Shown here one piece after another: positions 61,558-64,000 of a stretch of DNA of 64,000 nucleotides. Under the pieces are notes generated by a model. That model saw only the letters and a program-made list of their open reading frames with translations, was not told where the DNA came from and ran no database searches. Positions within the stretch are counted from its first letter, which is position 1. Every line of letters starts with the position of its first letter. This DNA is from Bradyrhizobium sp. SZCCHNS1050. GTDB taxonomy: Bacteria; Pseudomonadota; Alphaproteobacteria; Rhizobiales; Xanthobacteraceae. The DNA lies in contig NZ_JAUETR010000004.1 in assembly GCF_032484785.1 (NCBI RefSeq), positions 124,001-188,000 on the forward strand. The letters run 5' to 3'. A program made the translations under genes and the position numbers.

Positions 61558-62598
61558 TCAGCAGGGATTGAGCGGCGGCTCGCCGGCCAGATAGCGGCGA
61601 ACCTCTTCGGCCGCCTGGTCGGCGGCAAAGGTGACGGTGCGCACGGATGCGCCGGCGATGTGCGGCGTCAGCGTGACATTCGGGAGCTGCAACAGCGGCC
61701 AGTCCGGCGGCACCGGCTCGACCGCAAAGGTGTCGAGCATCGCGCCGGCCAACCGTCCCGAGCTGAGCACCTCGAACAGCGCCTTGTAGTCGACCAGCGG
61801 ACCGCGCGCGGTGTTGATCAGGATCGCCCCCGGCTTGATCTTCGCCAGCGCCTCGCGATCGATGAAGCCGGTGGTCTCCGGCGTCACGCGGGCATGCAGG
61901 CTGATGACGTCGGCGCGTGCCAGAAGATCGGCAAGCGCGACGTGCTCGACACCGTCGTTGCGGTCCTGGGCGCTGAGCTGGACGTAAGGGTCGGTCACCA
62001 GGATCCTGCAGCCGAACGCCTTGAGAAGCTTCACGACGCGCGTGCCGATCGCGCCATAGCCGACGATGCCGACGGTCATCTCCCCGAGCTCGCGTCCGGT
62101 CCGGTCGGCGCGATAAAGATCGCCGCGCCACTCCCCGCCCCGCATCGACTCGTGACCGCTCCTGATCAGACGGGTCTCCGCGAGCATCGCGCCGATGGTG
62201 AACTCCGCCACCGCGCTGGCATTTCGTCCGGGCGTGTTGACGACCAGCACGCCATGATCGCGCGCCGCCTGCATGTCGACATTGACCGGACCGCCGCGCG
62301 ACACCGCGATGAACTTGAGCCTTGGCAGCCGCTGCAGCATCGCGCGCGAGATCGGCGCGAGATGCGTCACCAGCAGCGGCGCTTCGCCGATGAATTCGGC
62401 GAGCTCATCCGGATCGCCCATGAACTCCTTGAGACCATCGAGCTTGGAGCCGGCATAGCCATGCTCCATCGGCTCGTCCGGCCAGGGCTGTTCGAGCATG
62501 CGGATGTCGACGCCGTCGCCGCAGATGGCGGTGATGCGTTCGGCGAACACCGAGGGCAGCATGAAGCGGTCGCCGATGATGGCGATGGAGCTAGACAT
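61558..62598 (-). CDS. D-isomer-specific 2-hydroxyacid dehydrogenase
   Basis: A 346-residue NAD-dependent dehydrogenase. The Rossmann motif is GEMTVGIVGYGAIGTRVVKL. The catalytic Arg (VISLHARVTPETTGFID), Glu and His (NVTLTPHIAGASVRTV) are in place. NTARGPLVDYKALFEVLSSG is the PGDH/glycerate dehydrogenase signature. No ACT domain is present, so serine-pathway PGDH is unlikely. ATG 62596-62598 has AGGAG 6-7 nt upstream and overlaps the kinase end by 8 nt. Confidence 0.88.
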   Translation of the reverse strand: MSSSIAIIGDRFMLPSVFAERITAICGDGVDIRMLEQPWPDEPMEHGYAGSKLDGLKEFMGDPDELAEFIGEAPLLVTHLAPISRAMLQRLPRLKFIAVSRGGPVNVDMQAARDHGVLVVNTPGRNASAVAEFTIGAMLAETRLIRSGHESMRGGEWRGDLYRADRTGRELGEMTVGIVGYGAIGTRVVKLLKAFGCRILVTDPYVQLSAQDRNDGVEHVALADLLARADVISLHARVTPETTGFIDREALAKIKPGAILINTARGPLVDYKALFEVLSSGRLAGAMLDTFAVEPVPPDWPLLQLPNVTLTPHIAGASVRTVTFAADQAAEEVRRYLAGEPPLNPC

Positions 62599-64000
62599 GA
62601 TTGGCTCCTGCACGCTGGGCCGCAAGCTGCTTCCACACCGGCCGCGCCGCGAGGCGAGCCTCGACATAGGCCGGGAACAGCTGCGCATAGCGCTCCGCCA
62701 GCGCCGCATCCGGCGCCTGCGGCTCATCCAGATACGGTCTCACCCATTCCTCCGCGCAGATCATCATGTCCGGGTAGAGTCCGGTCGCGACCGTGGCGAT
62801 CATCGCCGCCCCCGACGCGCCGGCTTCCTCGCGACGGCAGACTCGAATCGTGCTGCCGAGTGCCGCGCCAAGAATTGCGCCGAGCGCGCGGCTGCGTGCC
62901 GCGCCTCCGGTCAGGCGAATTTCCGTCGGCAGCGGTCCCATCGCCGCGTAGCAGTCGCGTGCGGCGAAGGCCAGTCCCTCCATCACGGCGCGCATCAGAT
63001 CCCAGTAGCCGTGACGGGTGCGCAGGCCGACCAGTTGCGCAGACGCCTCGTGGGACACGAATGGTCCGCGCTCGCCAGCATCGGAGATGAAAGGGTGATA
63101 AAGCAGCTCGCCCGCCTTCGCCGCGAGCACGCGCTCGTCCAGCCGCCGGATCAGATCATTGCGCGACCGGGCGATGCCTTCCATGGCGAGCACGCCTCGC
63201 GCGACATCGAGCAACCAGTCGATGTTCAAGGTCGCAGCCATGGTCGACTGCATCTGGGCATAGTGGTCCGGCACCGGGAACGGCATCGTATAGCCGGTCG
63301 CCTCGGCATTCAGCTTGACCGCGTCGGCGCTGTTCGCCAGCCGCATGTGCATGCCGGTCGAGCCGATGATGGTGCAGCCGACGTCGGGCGTGGGATCATA
63401 CAGCCCGCCACCGAGCGCATTGCAGATCACGTCGACATAGCCGAGCGACACCGGCACGCCCTCGGGCAAGCCCGTCTCCGCCGCGGCCGCCGCAGTCAAG
63501 CCATGCGTCGTCGTGACACCATCGACGACATCTGGAAACAGGCGCGCGGAACCAGCGATGCCGATGAGACGCGCCGCCTCGCCGTCGAAGCCGCGCTTGC
63601 GAAAGTCGCCGCAGGAGAACGTCGCCTCGGACGGGTCCGTGGCCCGCTCACCGGTCAGCTTGAAGTAGAGCCAGTCCTTGCAGTGGAACGCCGTACCCGC
63701 GCGTCCCAGCATCTCTGCGTCATGCGCCTGCAGCCAGGCCAGTTGCGCCCCCTGCTGGCAAGCGTTGAGCCCCGATCCGGTGCGCTGATAGTGCGCGGCA
63801 TTGCGCTCGCCACCGCGGAAGGCTTCGACGAACCCTGCCGCGCGCGAGTCGAGCCACAGCAGCGCGGGCGCGACGGGATGGCCGTCCGCATCGATCAGCC
63901 AGGTGCCGTCGCCCTGCCCGGTCACGGCGATCGCGGCGACGCGACGGGACAGATCCGGCAGCGTGCCGCCCAGGCCGCGCAAGGCCGCGACGGTGTCGGT
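62591..64000 (-). CDS. FGGY-family carbohydrate kinase (partial)
   Basis: About 470 residues are visible; the start lies beyond the right edge. IAVTGQGDGTWLIDADGHPV, ALLWLDSRAAGFVEAFRGGE, CKDWLYFKLTGERATDPSEA and the C-domain TGGAARSRALGAILGAALGS identify an FGGY sugar/polyol kinase; the last is the FGGY nucleotide-binding motif. Substrate cannot be assigned; xylulose, erythritol-type polyols or L-sugars are possible. It is the most upstream visible gene of the kinase-dehydrogenase-aldolase-glpD run. Confidence 0.88.
   Translation of the reverse strand, partial: TDTVAALRGLGGTLPDLSRRVAAIAVTGQGDGTWLIDADGHPVAPALLWLDSRAAGFVEAFRGGERNAAHYQRTGSGLNACQQGAQLAWLQAHDAEMLGRAGTAFHCKDWLYFKLTGERATDPSEATFSCGDFRKRGFDGEAARLIGIAGSARLFPDVVDGVTTTHGLTAAAAAETGLPEGVPVSLGYVDVICNALGGGLYDPTPDVGCTIIGSTGMHMRLANSADAVKLNAEATGYTMPFPVPDHYAQMQSTMAATLNIDWLLDVARGVLAMEGIARSRNDLIRRLDERVLAAKAGELLYHPFISDAGERGPFVSHEASAQLVGLRTRHGYWDLMRAVMEGLAFAARDCYAAMGPLPTEIRLTGGAARSRALGAILGAALGSTIRVCRREEAGASGAAMIATVATGLYPDMMICAEEWVRPYLDEPQAPDAALAERYAQLFPAYVEARLAARPVWKQLAAQRAGANHV

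Noticed and set aside
1-64000. tRNA, rRNA, CRISPR array, prophage or insertion sequence
   Set aside because: No cloverleaf-like sequence, spaced direct repeats, transposase or integrase was seen; repeats present are palindromic or the structured pair.

Overview
The window is a high-GC chromosomal segment from an alphaproteobacterium, most likely Bradyrhizobium or a close relative. The case rests on content: PleD/DivK cell-cycle regulators, MipZ, EipB, the NadQ-nadABC arrangement, DUF1127, DUF1489 and DUF3572 proteins, a phasin, and several palindromic dispersed repeats that I associate from memory with Bradyrhizobiaceae. I see no phage, integrase, insertion sequence, CRISPR array, rRNA or tRNA.

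Layout. 0-4.4 kb: the tail of a chemotaxis receptor, a small Cys-rich secreted protein, an Asp/Glu racemase, then two near-duplicate modules. Each module has a 25-codon small ORF, an intrinsic terminator and a DUF1127 gene. A block of repeats follows, including a ~400-bp element whose second copy lies at 56 kb. 4.4-8.9 kb: divK-pleD, DUF3572 coupled to a zinc-ribbon DNA polymerase IV, and eipB. 9-17 kb: RidA, a GDPD phosphodiesterase, an acyltransferase and a HIT protein, converging on nadABC with its regulator nadQ and then trmO. 17-28 kb: azlD and a frameshifted azlC, a lytic transglycosylase, a GrdB-like protein, nitrilase with a divergent AraC regulator, ampR with a divergent class A beta-lactamase, a cytochrome c, and MFS and TauE transporters. 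28-34 kb: clpA and clpS, an isolated TadG-like protein, and a phasin with candidate PhaR sites. 34-46.9 kb: mostly housekeeping and envelope genes (PBP-type carboxypeptidase, DnaJ-like, VWA, hydrolase, mipZ, panC, GST, TonB-like, aldo/keto reductase, XRE regulator). 46.9-55.4 kb: mgtE, two paralogous polysaccharide deacetylases, and an operon of amidase, RidA and D-amino-acid dehydrogenase facing an XRE-cupin regulator. 55.4-64 kb: the second ~400-bp element, a hybrid histidine kinase, and a sugar or polyol operon (FGGY kinase, 2-hydroxyacid dehydrogenase, class II aldolase, glpD) that runs off the right edge.

Two features deserve most attention. First, the duplicated small-ORF/terminator/DUF1127 modules: promoter, peptide C-terminus, terminator and ribosome-binding region are conserved while the downstream protein has diverged, and the peptide looks leaderless. 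Second, the ~400-bp repeat pair: its core folds into a 16-17 bp stem enclosing hairpins, and several base pairs differ between the copies by compensatory changes, which points to selection on a nucleic-acid structure rather than on a protein.

All calls come from reading the sequence and from memory of protein families; no database search was run. Starts were chosen from Shine-Dalgarno spacing, overlaps and family lengths, and are marked where uncertain.
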